Positions 1-6,221 of a stretch of 35,906 nucleotides of DNA are shown piece by piece. How positions within the stretch are numbered: the first letter of the stretch is position 1; each line of letters starts with the position of its first letter. This stretch comes from an uncultured Caryophanales bacterium (GTDB lineage Bacteria > Bacillota_I > Bacilli_A > RF39 > UBA660), in contig CAMNHK010000014.1 of the NCBI GenBank assembly GCA_946539445.1, positions 1-35,906 on the forward strand, written 5' to 3'. The translations under genes and the position numbers were made by a program. The notes beneath the pieces were generated by a model that was not told the origin of the DNA, searched no databases, and was given only the letters and a program-made list of their open reading frames with translations.

Positions 1-775
1 TATCAAGTAAATCCTTAATACTCCCAAACTCATTGTGTACACTAACTCCAGAAACTGAAGTCATTGTATCATACCATTCTAAATAAGGAATAGTCTTCTT
101 ATTTTTTTTAACTATATTATTTATTTCATCTAAAGACATTAAATCAATTGAATTTATTAAATATCCAGAATTCGTCAATTCTTCATTATATTTATTTAAT
201 GCATATCCTAAATCGCGATTATTATTGTAACTTAATTTAAAATCAAAGAACTTGTTTTCATATAAATCTTCATTATTTTTTTTATAGTAATAATTACTAA
301 TTTCAAAATCTGTACCAGAAACACTTCCAACTATATTACCAGTTGCTCCAACATAAACATCACCTACTTGAGGATATATGTAATTTTCATTATCATCCCA
401 ATGTGCGCTTATTGCATCTTCTGATTGATGAATATTTTCATCATTAATATCTATTGTATAAAAACAATATTCTGGATCATTATAAAACTGATCATTTTTA
501 ACTGTTCCTCCTTTTGAAGAAGCTAATTCAGCACATGTTTGTCCCTCTTCTAACTTTTCTTTATAAATAGTTACTCCAGTATATAAATTATATTTTGCTA
601 ACATTTTTATTTCATCTTCATTAGATTCAATAATATAGAAATGTTCAGTTCCACATGCTATCTCACTACCTATACTCTTGCCATCTCCATCTACTACTTT
701 ACAATACTCTTTGGCATCTATCATATATGGCATAAACATCACAAATAATAAAATTGGTAATAAAATTTTTTTCAT
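1..775 (-). CDS. Secreted surface protein, 5' part only (C-terminus beyond the window)
   Basis: The frame is open from the ATG at 775 to the left edge, about 258 codons, with no stop in the window. Residues 1-21 (MKKILLPILLFVMFMPYMID) form a signal peptide, followed by AKEYC. Seen further on are paired Cys residues, the phrase KMLAKYNLYTG, and near residue 200 YALNKYNEELTNSGYLI followed by an MSLDEI stretch. From memory this layout resembles secreted Firmicutes proteins whose C-terminus carries the YW-x-SP ... RP-x-VSL domain also present at 2052-3836 and 35.6 kb. The domain itself would lie outside the window, so that link is inference. It is probably exported; a sorting signal cannot be assessed. 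The upstream 175 bp carry a palindrome and a dispersed repeat. Confidence 0.85.
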   Translation of the reverse strand, partial: MKKILLPILLFVMFMPYMIDAKEYCKVVDGDGKSIGSEIACGTEHFYIIESNEDEIKMLAKYNLYTGVTIYKEKLEEGQTCAELASSKGGTVKNDQFYNDPEYCFYTIDINDENIHQSEDAISAHWDDNENYIYPQVGDVYVGATGNIVGSVSGTDFEISNYYYKKNNEDLYENKFFDFKLSYNNNRDLGYALNKYNEELTNSGYLINSIDLMSLDEINNIVKKNKKTIPYLEWYDTMTSVSGVSVHNEFGSIKDLLD

Positions 776-930
776 AATTTACACATCCAATTCTTTTTCT
801 ATTCTATCTTAATTATATATATTTATATATGAAAATCAACTGTTTCTATATAATATTGATTTTTAAAAGTGTAGATTAGACAGTCGTAAGATTCCTAGCG
901 TTTTATTTCATATTTATAATATGATTAATC

Positions 931-954
931 ATTTGTAAATACATATTTACAAAT
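931..954. promoter_or_regulatory. 24-bp inverted repeat, operator-like
   Basis: Perfect 11-bp arms ATTTGTAAATA and TATTTACAAAT are separated by CA. The site lies about 160 bp upstream of the secreted-protein gene starting at 775 and abuts the TTGACA-containing end of the dispersed repeat. It is not followed by a T-run, so it is a better candidate for a dimeric repressor site than for a terminator. No regulator is assigned. Confidence 0.4.
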
Positions 955-992
955 GTCAAAATGTTATAATATATTTTATTCAAGTAATTGAG
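950..992 (+). repeat. 43-bp dispersed repeat, copy 1
   Basis: It matches 4116-4158 at 39 of 43 positions in the same orientation. A looser inverted copy lies at about 35455-35492. Conserved ends read ACATTTTGACA and CTCAATT(A/G)CT on the minus strand, with an AT-rich middle. Copies 1 and 2 bracket the sortase and surface-protein genes. On the minus strand the repeat covers the last codons (QLLE-stop) of a decayed recombinase-like frame plus the DNA just after it. Confidence 0.7.
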
Positions 993-1074
993 TCAATATA
1001 GGTTCATAGATTTGTGCCGATTTTCCGTAAACACGTTAAATCATGGCCCCATGTGAATGCAAAATACGATAGCA
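976..1074 (-). pseudogene. Decayed tyrosine recombinase C-terminus
   Basis: The minus strand reads CYRILHSHGAMI, a TAA stop, then RVYGKSAQIYEPILTQLLE and a second stop. The H-x-(10-12)-VYGK arrangement resembles the last conserved box (His ... catalytic Tyr) of phage-type tyrosine integrases. There is no start and one internal stop, so this is a remnant. A related remnant on the plus strand at 35395-35478 reads NGATFCHIYAK and ends QLLNEI. The identification rests on a short stretch and could be wrong. Confidence 0.4.
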
Positions 1075-1095
1075 TCAGTTATCGTAATTTTTTTA
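1065..1095 (+). terminator. Plus-strand terminator-like hairpin
   Basis: The stem TACGATA/TATCGTA has an 8-nt loop and is followed by ATTTTTTTA. No plus-strand gene precedes it. It may end an unrecognised short transcript or be left over from the degraded element here. Confidence 0.45.
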
Positions 1096-1107
1096 TATAA
1101 ATTTAAT

Positions 1108-1150
1108 TAAAAAAAAAGAATTTAGATATTGTATCTGGATTCTTTCTTTT
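1108..1150. terminator. Bidirectional terminator hairpin
   Basis: A 14-bp stem (AAAGAATTTAGATA with TATCTGGATTCTTT, including two G-T pairs) has a 3-nt loop, a run of A before it and a run of T after it, so it could act in both directions. It lies between the sortase unit and the decayed recombinase region. Confidence 0.55.
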
Positions 1151-1170
1151 TATATATAAATTATAATATG

Positions 1171-1194
1171 AAAAAAGCAGATTTTTGAATCTGC
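1171..1194 (-). terminator. Terminator of the sortase gene
   Basis: GCAGATT and AATCTGC pair around a 4-nt loop; on the minus strand the stem is followed by six T. It lies about 40 bp after the sortase stop codon. Confidence 0.75.
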
Positions 1195-1234
1195 TTAATA
1201 AATCGTAATATCTTAATCTTCCGAGCATTTTATA

Positions 1235-2005
1235 TTATTCACTTTCTATCAATTTTGCATGAAGAACTATTCTTTTATTACCGTCATTAGTACAACTTGA
1301 TAATGTTAATATTTTATCTTCACCAGAAATACCAACATCACTTTTATAAACTGATCTAGATTTAATTCTTCTTAAAAAATTATAAAACTCATCATTATTC
1401 TTAAATTCAGTATTTATATAATAATTTTCTGGTTTTATAGAATAAATTGAAAATACTTGATAATAATATGTCCCATTCTCAGTAACAACAACAATTTTTT
1501 GATTATCTTTATTATTGTACCAATCTTTACTAAGTATATTCTTTAATGATCCAAACATAGATAAATCTTTTACATTATGTCCATATATAACTATATTTTT
1601 ATCAGTACCATCAAATTTATTATGATAATCTGCAAAAATCCATCCTGCAATATTAGACTTTTTATCAAAGTTATGATTCAAATAATAATTATTATCTTTT
1701 CCTTTAACAAATACATATTCTATATTCGTATTATTAACTTTTAGAAATCCAATTGTATCTTTATTTTTCTCTTTCAATTTTTTAAAATCTATATCATATT
1801 TAACTGCTTTTTCTTCTTGTGTTTCTTCTTCACTTTCATAAGTATTAATAGTAATATTATTTTCTATTTCTTCTTTAATTTTATTATTTTCTTCTGTATT
1901 GTTTTTCCATGTGATAATTTCATAGAAATAATGTACTACTCCTATAAAAGTAACAATAATAAGTAATATTAAAGTAGCTATTAATATTTTCTTCTTTATA
2001 CTCAT
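1235..2005 (-). CDS. srtB: Class B sortase
   Basis: Membrane-anchored cysteine transpeptidase that links surface proteins to the cell wall. Residues 7-27 are an N-terminal membrane anchor, then a Glu-rich linker and the sortase fold from about residue 75. Catalytic residues can be placed: His143 in YGHN, Cys238 in TLSSC and Arg245 in KRIVLHAKL. The phrases YYLNHNFD and FADYHN are characteristic of class B enzymes, which recognise NPxTx signals. The neighbouring upstream gene ends in such a signal (NPNTA), so this pair is very likely enzyme and substrate. A GGAG ribosome site lies just before the ATG. It sits downstream of the substrate gene but behind a terminator hairpin, so it is probably expressed by read-through or at lower level. 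Confidence 0.94.
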   Translation of the reverse strand: MSIKKKILIATLILLIIVTFIGVVHYFYEIITWKNNTEENNKIKEEIENNITINTYESEEETQEEKAVKYDIDFKKLKEKNKDTIGFLKVNNTNIEYVFVKGKDNNYYLNHNFDKKSNIAGWIFADYHNKFDGTDKNIVIYGHNVKDLSMFGSLKNILSKDWYNNKDNQKIVVVTENGTYYYQVFSIYSIKPENYYINTEFKNNDEFYNFLRRIKSRSVYKSDVGISGEDKILTLSSCTNDGNKRIVLHAKLIESE

Positions 2006-2023
2006 ATTCTACTCCATAATAAT

Positions 2024-2052
2024 AAAAACTAGACTTTGATAAGTCTATTTTT
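2024..2052 (-). terminator. Terminator between surface protein and sortase
   Basis: TAGACTT and AAGTCTA pair around a 4-nt loop, with a T-run on the minus-strand side. It begins at the stop codon of the surface-protein gene and ends about 20 bp before the sortase start, so it should lower sortase transcription relative to its substrate. Confidence 0.7.
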
Positions 2053-3836
2053 TATTTATTCTTTCTAGGTATTATTTTACTTAAGCAAATTACTTCACAA
2101 CTTAGTAAAGATATACTTAACATTAACATAATTACACTCACGTAAATGTTATCAGCTGTATTTGGATTGTTTATAATTTCTTCATAAGTTACTCCTATTT
2201 GGACATTTGCATTAGGCATTATAAACTTATATAATCCATTTGATTTATTAACTGGTATATTTAATTTATTACCACTTGCATCAACTAAATAAACTTCTTT
2301 AATAGTATATCCACTTTTATTATTTACTTTAAATGATACTTCATCATTTTCATAATATTCATTATTATCTAATGTAATTGATTCACCATCTGCTTTATAC
2401 TTAGGAAGTTCTTCTATCGTAGCATCTACTATTACATTTTTATTAGGCATTTCAAAGGTATAAGTATTATTTTCATTCATAATTGTAATATCTAAATTAT
2501 TATCTGTCTCATCTTTTAATATTACACTTGTTACTTTATAACCATGTGGAACATTAATAGTAAATGTTGCTGGTTGTTCTTCCTCTACTGATGACTCTTC
2601 AATAGTAATATTATCATTAGTAGTTGTTAGATTATAAAAATCTTTTAAAACACGATAATTAGATACTAATTTAATATCTTGAGCAGGCATTTTAAACTTG
2701 TTATTAGTAATACTTACTTCCAACTCATTATCATCTAAATCATATATTTTTGTATTAACATATTTAAGACCAGTTCTATCTTTAGGTGTAATAGTAATCG
2801 TATCAGCTTCTTCAGCTTCTTCTTTAGATACTATTAAATATTCGTCTGGTATAAGACGATATTGTTTTTCTACTTCAATAGTATATGGATTATCTTTAGT
2901 TCCATTACCTTTATTAAATGATGCTGTATTTCTAAGTGATACCATTGGTCTTATAGCAGCATTATAAGTAAATGTATACATATTTAACATACCCTTAGAA
3001 TTTGGATACATATTTTTTGAATTAACATATGGAGTCATTGACCAGTATGAATATGAAATATTAACAAATGTATCTACTTGAGTTTTCTTTAATACTTCAC
3101 CAGCATATGTTAATTCATCTGCATTAATAATAGCAGTTGGATAAGTTAACTTTTTATTCCCTTTGTCTGAAAAAACAGTAAAACTATCGTCTTTGTTTTT
3201 ACATTCAAGTGTTGGATTACCATTTTCTAGTCTTGTTCTAGCATCAAAAACACCATTAGCTAGTGTTCTATCATTACACCATATGGTATCTTCTAATTCT
3301 TTAACATGATCAAGCATATTATTTTTAAACCAGTTGTCAAGATATATTTTAGCAGATGAATCTGTTTCATTTACATCACCATCTGATAAGTTATACATCC
3401 ATCCATATTTTTTATCTACATTAGAATCATTATATTCTGTCTTACCAATAGTTAAATTTTCTTTCTCATTATTACATTTTCCATCATTAGGTACTCCAGC
3501 ATATAATACTTTAATACCACCAGTATCTGTTGTTCTAATAATTTGCCAACAATAACCTGCATATATTATATGATTGTTTGATATATTTCCTCTATAATAA
3601 ACAATCGGATAAGTTTCATCTTTACTGCTAGATAGAATATATAAACCTTTTCCATTAGTATCACTAGATACTTCCGAAAAGTTTATTCCTGTTTCTGATG
3701 TTACAAAGTCAGAAGCTTCATTATCCATTACAGCATTCTTTTTTAATTCATCATATAGTACAAATGAATCTGCACGAACAATAATTGGAAAAGTAAATGC
3801 AATTATCATCGATGCTATTAATAATTTAGTTTTCAT
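2052..3836 (-). CDS. Sortase-anchored surface protein with NPNTA sorting signal
   Basis: Cell-wall protein of 594 residues. Residues 1-22 are a signal peptide. Residues about 60-320 form a globular domain (YRGNI, YAGYCWQIIRT, SYWSMTPY, AAIRPMVSLRN, KDNPYTIE) that I associate with DUF6273-like domains common in gut Firmicutes surface proteins. Then follow three related modules of about 75 residues, each ending in F-x-MP plus a Val-rich strand (FKMPAQDIKLV, FEMPNKNVIVDA, FIMPNANVQIGV), typical of Ig-like stalk repeats. NPNTAD at 557-562, a hydrophobic stretch and the tail IIPRKNK complete a class B sorting signal. GAGGTG precedes the ATG. The adjacent sortase is the likely partner. The role of the globular domain (adhesion?) is unknown. 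Confidence 0.9.
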   Translation of the reverse strand: MKTKLLIASMIIAFTFPIIVRADSFVLYDELKKNAVMDNEASDFVTSETGINFSEVSSDTNGKGLYILSSSKDETYPIVYYRGNISNNHIIYAGYCWQIIRTTDTGGIKVLYAGVPNDGKCNNEKENLTIGKTEYNDSNVDKKYGWMYNLSDGDVNETDSSAKIYLDNWFKNNMLDHVKELEDTIWCNDRTLANGVFDARTRLENGNPTLECKNKDDSFTVFSDKGNKKLTYPTAIINADELTYAGEVLKKTQVDTFVNISYSYWSMTPYVNSKNMYPNSKGMLNMYTFTYNAAIRPMVSLRNTASFNKGNGTKDNPYTIEVEKQYRLIPDEYLIVSKEEAEEADTITITPKDRTGLKYVNTKIYDLDDNELEVSITNNKFKMPAQDIKLVSNYRVLKDFYNLTTTNDNITIEESSVEEEQPATFTINVPHGYKVTSVILKDETDNNLDITIMNENNTYTFEMPNKNVIVDATIEELPKYKADGESITLDNNEYYENDEVSFKVNNKSGYTIKEVYLVDASGNKLNIPVNKSNGLYKFIMPNANVQIGVTYEEIINNPNTADNIYVSVIMLMLSISLLSCEVICLSKIIPRKNK

Positions 3837-3923
3837 ACTTTATATTCACCTCATATCATAACAAATTATAAAACTTTTTTGAATAAAAGTAAATTGTCGA
3901 AGAAACAATTTTTTTATTTTTAA

Positions 3924-3947
3924 TAAAAAAAAAGCCACATTTTGGCT
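3924..3947 (-). terminator. Minus-strand terminator after a gene remnant
   Basis: AGCCA and TGGCT pair around a 5-nt loop, followed by nine T on the minus strand. It lies right after the stop codon of the membrane-protein remnant at 3955-4146, suggesting this was once the end of a working gene. Confidence 0.65.
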
Positions 3948-3954
3948 CAATTAA

Positions 3955-4146
3955 TTATACTTTTTTTAATACTTTTTGATTATCTTTTTTATATAGATAC
4001 TCTTCCATATGTATTTGATGACCATAATCATGTGTATCATCAATCTTCTTCAAATTTTCATACATTCTCATAAATATAATATTAAATGGATTATATAAGT
4101 TTATAATGCCTAATGCAAATGTCAAAATGTTGTGGTATATTTTATT
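3955..4146 (-). pseudogene. C-terminal remnant of an unidentified membrane protein
   Basis: A minus-strand frame of 63 codons is open back to a TAG at 4147. It reads ILTFALGIINLYNPFNIIF, then a polar tail MRMYENLKKIDDTHDYGHQ continuing to VLKKV and a stop. An internal ATG at about 4068 would give a 37-residue peptide, but no clear ribosome site was seen. The composition (one hydrophobic segment plus charged tail) and the terminator directly behind it look like the surviving end of a real gene. It overlaps repeat copy 2. This accounts for most of the stretch between 3837 and 4201. Confidence 0.4.
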
Positions 4147-4158
4147 CTAGTAATTGAG
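4116..4158 (+). repeat. 43-bp dispersed repeat, copy 2
   Basis: Same orientation as 950-992, with four mismatches. The minus strand again ends a frame in AQLLE-stop, but the recombinase-like sequence further upstream is absent here. Together with copy 1 it brackets about 3.1 kb holding the sortase and its substrate, as attachment sites of a small integrated cassette would. Confidence 0.7.
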
Positions 4159-4175
4159 CCCTTAGATTGAAACAT

Positions 4176-4201
4176 AAAAGGAACTTTAATAAGTTCCTTT
4201 T
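4176..4201 (-). terminator. Terminator of the three-gene peptide-precursor unit
   Basis: A perfect 11-bp stem (AAAAGGAACTT/AAGTTCCTTTT) with a TAAT loop lies directly after the stop codon at 4202. T-rich sequence on both sides allows function in both directions. Confidence 0.75.
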
Positions 4202-4657
4202 TTATTTTACAAATTTATAGTCCTCTACTTTGGAAACACCGGCTGTTACTTGCTCTAGTTCTTCTTCTAGCATCTCATCTACTTCTTGTTTGGGATTATG
4301 AGGAAGTTCCCAACCAATGGTTCTTGGTGTTCCTGCTGTTACTTGCTCCAATTGTTCTTCGCTTAATTCATCTGGATCCATCATTGGTCTTTCCAAGTTT
4401 GTTTTTTCTCTTGGGACTCCTGCTGTTACTTGCTCCAATTGTTCTTCGCTTAATTCATCTGGATCCATCATTGGTCTTTCCAAGTTTGTTTTTTCTCTTG
4501 GGACTCCTGCTGTTACTTGCTCCAATTGCTCCATTGATAATTCTCCTGTGTTTTCTTCTTTGTCATAGACAGAGTCTATGGATTTTAACAATCTAATAGC
4601 ATCTTCTAATGTTTCATTATATTCTTGCATCATTTGATCTAAATTTTTTTGATTCAT
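4202..4657 (-). CDS. Repeat protein with four double-glycine-leader-like motifs, possible multi-peptide precursor
   Basis: The start is the ATG at 4657 because AGGAG lies 7 nt before it; the ATG at 4690 lies inside the upstream gene. The 151 residues begin with a helical, charged region (1-39), then LSMEQLEQVTAG at 40-51. LSEEQLEQVTAG follows at 69-80 and 98-109, and LEEELEQVTAG at 130-140. Segments between are VPREKTNLERPMMDPDE (twice), a 20-residue variant starting TPRTIGWELPHNP, and a final VSKVEDYKFVK. The motif resembles the LSxEELExVxGG site of double-glycine leader peptides cut by C39 peptidases, and Nif11/NHLP leaders, with AG at the cut position. If cut after each AG it would release several short peptides. 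No Cys occurs. No maturation enzyme or transporter is nearby. Function is inference. Confidence 0.85.
   Translation of the reverse strand: MNQKNLDQMMQEYNETLEDAIRLLKSIDSVYDKEENTGELSMEQLEQVTAGVPREKTNLERPMMDPDELSEEQLEQVTAGVPREKTNLERPMMDPDELSEEQLEQVTAGTPRTIGWELPHNPKQEVDEMLEEELEQVTAGVSKVEDYKFVK
4331..4528. repeat. 87-bp perfect tandem repeat inside the precursor gene
   Basis: Two complete identical 87-bp units (4331-4417 and 4418-4504) are followed by a 24-bp partial third (4505-4528). Each encodes 29 residues: a 17-residue spacer plus LSEEQLEQVTAG. Identity including third codon positions indicates recent duplication or gene conversion, so copy number may vary between strains. Confidence 0.9.
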
Positions 4658-4665
4658 AATTTCTC

Positions 4666-5697
4666 CTATTGAATAATACTTCCTCCCCATTCGACTACAG
4701 TAAATCCTGTTCGAATAGGAGTTTCTAATTTTTGTTCTTTTACTTTTATTGTTTCCTTTAATGGTTTAAAATTCATTACAATTCGTATTATTGTATCTGG
4801 TTGTGGAGTAACTTCTAGTGGCATATATTTTTCTATTTCCTCTTTAGTTTCAAATCGTATATAGTTATACTTGTTCTCTTCTAGTTTTGGTAACCAGTAA
4901 ATAATAAATTCATTGGCTTCTCTTTCCGTTAATCCTAATAGACTTAACTTTTCTTCTAAGAAGGAAATTGAGTCTTCTTTTTTTACAATAAATCCATCTT
5001 CTTCCACTTTAGCATAATGATTTTTCCCTTCCCAGTATAGTCCATAATAAGAACGATTCTTTTCATCTATTAGGGTACCGTCTGGATAAGCCGTTACTTG
5101 CCAATCTTTGTTATATTTTGGATAAGTTGTAGTTAAATTATCACTATTTTTTAATTGAACAGTTACCTCTGTCTTCTCTTTGGGATATAAATAAATCATC
5201 GGTTTATAAGATACATTAGGATCACATTTTTCGTGGCTGATAGCTTTATAGATGAATATAATGTTTTTTGCTTCTTCTTTTTTATCTACTTTTAAAAGAT
5301 AATAATCTTCTGTTGGTGGACATACTCCACATCCTTCATTATACTCTACCGTAACCGCTATGTTATTTTTATGTACCTCATACTTGGTTGGAGTTACATT
5401 ATATTGTGAACAAGAATCATAGCCTAATGCGATAACCGCAAAATTATAATTTTGAAAATCTTTTTTTGATATTTCTACGCTCTTAATATCTTCCTTAAAA
5501 TCTTCATAGTTTGTATACCAATCTTTTAATTCAGCATCTTCCCAATCGGATTTTTCAATTTTATAAAAATCTTCCTTGTTTATGGTTGGCTTTATAGGAT
5601 CTAGGATTGGCTGTTCTTCTTTTATCAGTAGTATAAATAGAACAATTCCTATTACTATTAAAAAACCTATTAATATTTGAATAGTTCTTTTTTTCAT
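4666..5697 (-). CDS. Membrane-anchored extracellular protein of the KPxIYLYP family
   Basis: 343 residues. Residues 5-25 are a membrane anchor followed by a Pro-rich linker. Residues about 40-160 form one region with paired Cys (C96, C123, C126, C158). From KPMIYLYP (165-172) to the end runs a second domain with the phrases [52 protein letters not shown] and FTVVEWGG. I recognise these phrases from widespread uncharacterised secreted proteins but know no function. Start and stop overlap both neighbours tightly: its ATG overlaps the previous stop as ATGA, and the repeat-protein start lies 9 nt from its stop. Constant co-expression with the precursor-like gene is therefore expected. A role in handling that peptide outside the cell is speculation. 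Confidence 0.85.
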   Translation of the reverse strand: MKKRTIQILIGFLIVIGIVLFILLIKEEQPILDPIKPTINKEDFYKIEKSDWEDAELKDWYTNYEDFKEDIKSVEISKKDFQNYNFAVIALGYDSCSQYNVTPTKYEVHKNNIAVTVEYNEGCGVCPPTEDYYLLKVDKKEEAKNIIFIYKAISHEKCDPNVSYKPMIYLYPKEKTEVTVQLKNSDNLTTTYPKYNKDWQVTAYPDGTLIDEKNRSYYGLYWEGKNHYAKVEEDGFIVKKEDSISFLEEKLSLLGLTEREANEFIIYWLPKLEENKYNYIRFETKEEIEKYMPLEVTPQPDTIIRIVMNFKPLKETIKVKEQKLETPIRTGFTVVEWGGSIIQ

Positions 5698-5948
5698 TTT
5701 TCCTCCTTATTAACGCTTTCTAATTTTTGTAGGGCAAAGCGATATTTTTGTTTGATTTCTGGATACTTCTTATGATCTACTTCACTTAAAAACATATGGA
5801 GTGGTCTAATCCATAATTCTCCTTTTCCATAGAGTTGCCTATATATAACGCATTCTTCTCCTGTTTCTGAATATTTTCCAATATCTTCTACTAGGTAATA
5901 ATCTCCTTTGAAATGGCGATAGATACCTTTTATTTTTACTTGTCTCAC
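5694..5948 (-). CDS. DUF1653 family protein, GTG start
   Basis: 84 residues. The core [17 protein letters not shown], then [12 protein letters not shown] and [13 protein letters not shown], is the DUF1653 signature (small beta-barrel proteins, function unknown). GTG at 5948 is chosen as start: GGAGG lies 7 nt upstream and the family begins at this place. It is first in a three-gene unit, with a 4-nt ATGA overlap into the membrane-anchored gene, implying coupled translation. Confidence 0.85.
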   Translation of the reverse strand: MRQVKIKGIYRHFKGDYYLVEDIGKYSETGEECVIYRQLYGKGELWIRPLHMFLSEVDHKKYPEIKQKYRFALQKLESVNKEEK

Positions 5949-5985
5949 GTTCCATCCTCCATCTTCATTCTACCAAATATTAGGG

Positions 5986-6015
5986 AAAATGAAAAGACAT
6001 ACTTTTCGTATGCCT
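5986..6015 (-). terminator. Terminator of the 49-residue membrane peptide gene
   Basis: On the minus strand GGCATAC pairs with GTATGTC (one G-T pair) around a 5-nt loop, followed by CTTTTCATTTTC. The tract is imperfect but the position right after the stop codon supports it. Confidence 0.55.
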
Positions 6016-6016
6016 T

Positions 6017-6166
6017 TTAACGACAGTTGTTGTTGGAAGAATTGTTATTACCAAAGCCCCAAAATAGGAAAAAGATAATGACAATTACAATAAAGATTGC
6101 CCACCAACTATTTCCAATTCCATCATTATTCGAATAGCAAGGTGTGGCAGGATATCCATACATCAT
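6017..6166 (-). CDS. Small one-pass membrane protein, 49 residues
   Basis: The reading frame runs from ATG at 6166 to TAA at 6017-6019, with an excellent AAAGGAG site 7-8 nt upstream. N-terminus MMYGYPATPCYSNNDG, then one hydrophobic segment (WWAIFIVIVIIFFLFWGFG) and an Asn/Ser-rich tail ending CR. The layout (aromatic/Gly N-terminus, one membrane helix) recalls YjcZ-like small proteins of Bacilli, though it is not Gly-rich enough to assign. It has its own ribosome site and terminator, so it is probably expressed alone. Confidence 0.75.
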   Translation of the reverse strand: MMYGYPATPCYSNNDGIGNSWWAIFIVIVIIFFLFWGFGNNNSSNNNCR

Positions 6167-6221
6167 AAATATTCTCCTTTCAAAATATTATATTAAGAAT
6201 ATTTATTTTTGCTCATGATTC

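Noticed and set aside
950-992. TTGACA in all three repeat copies read as a shared -35 promoter box
   Set aside because: No -10 box lies at 16-18 nt in copies 1 and 2, and copy 3 would drive no gene. The motif is better seen as the end of a repeat.
992-1095. tracrRNA-like arrangement (unstructured stretch, hairpin, T-run)
   Set aside because: There is no CRISPR array, no cas gene and no anti-repeat in the window; the same bases translate as a recombinase-like tail.
4331-4528. CRISPR array
   Set aside because: Units are 87 bp, contiguous without unique spacers, and in frame with a protein.
4317-4596. Plus-strand open frames opposite the repeat protein
   Set aside because: They mirror the tandem repeat, have no ribosome site, and the minus-strand frame has a leader-like start, good ribosome site and operon context.
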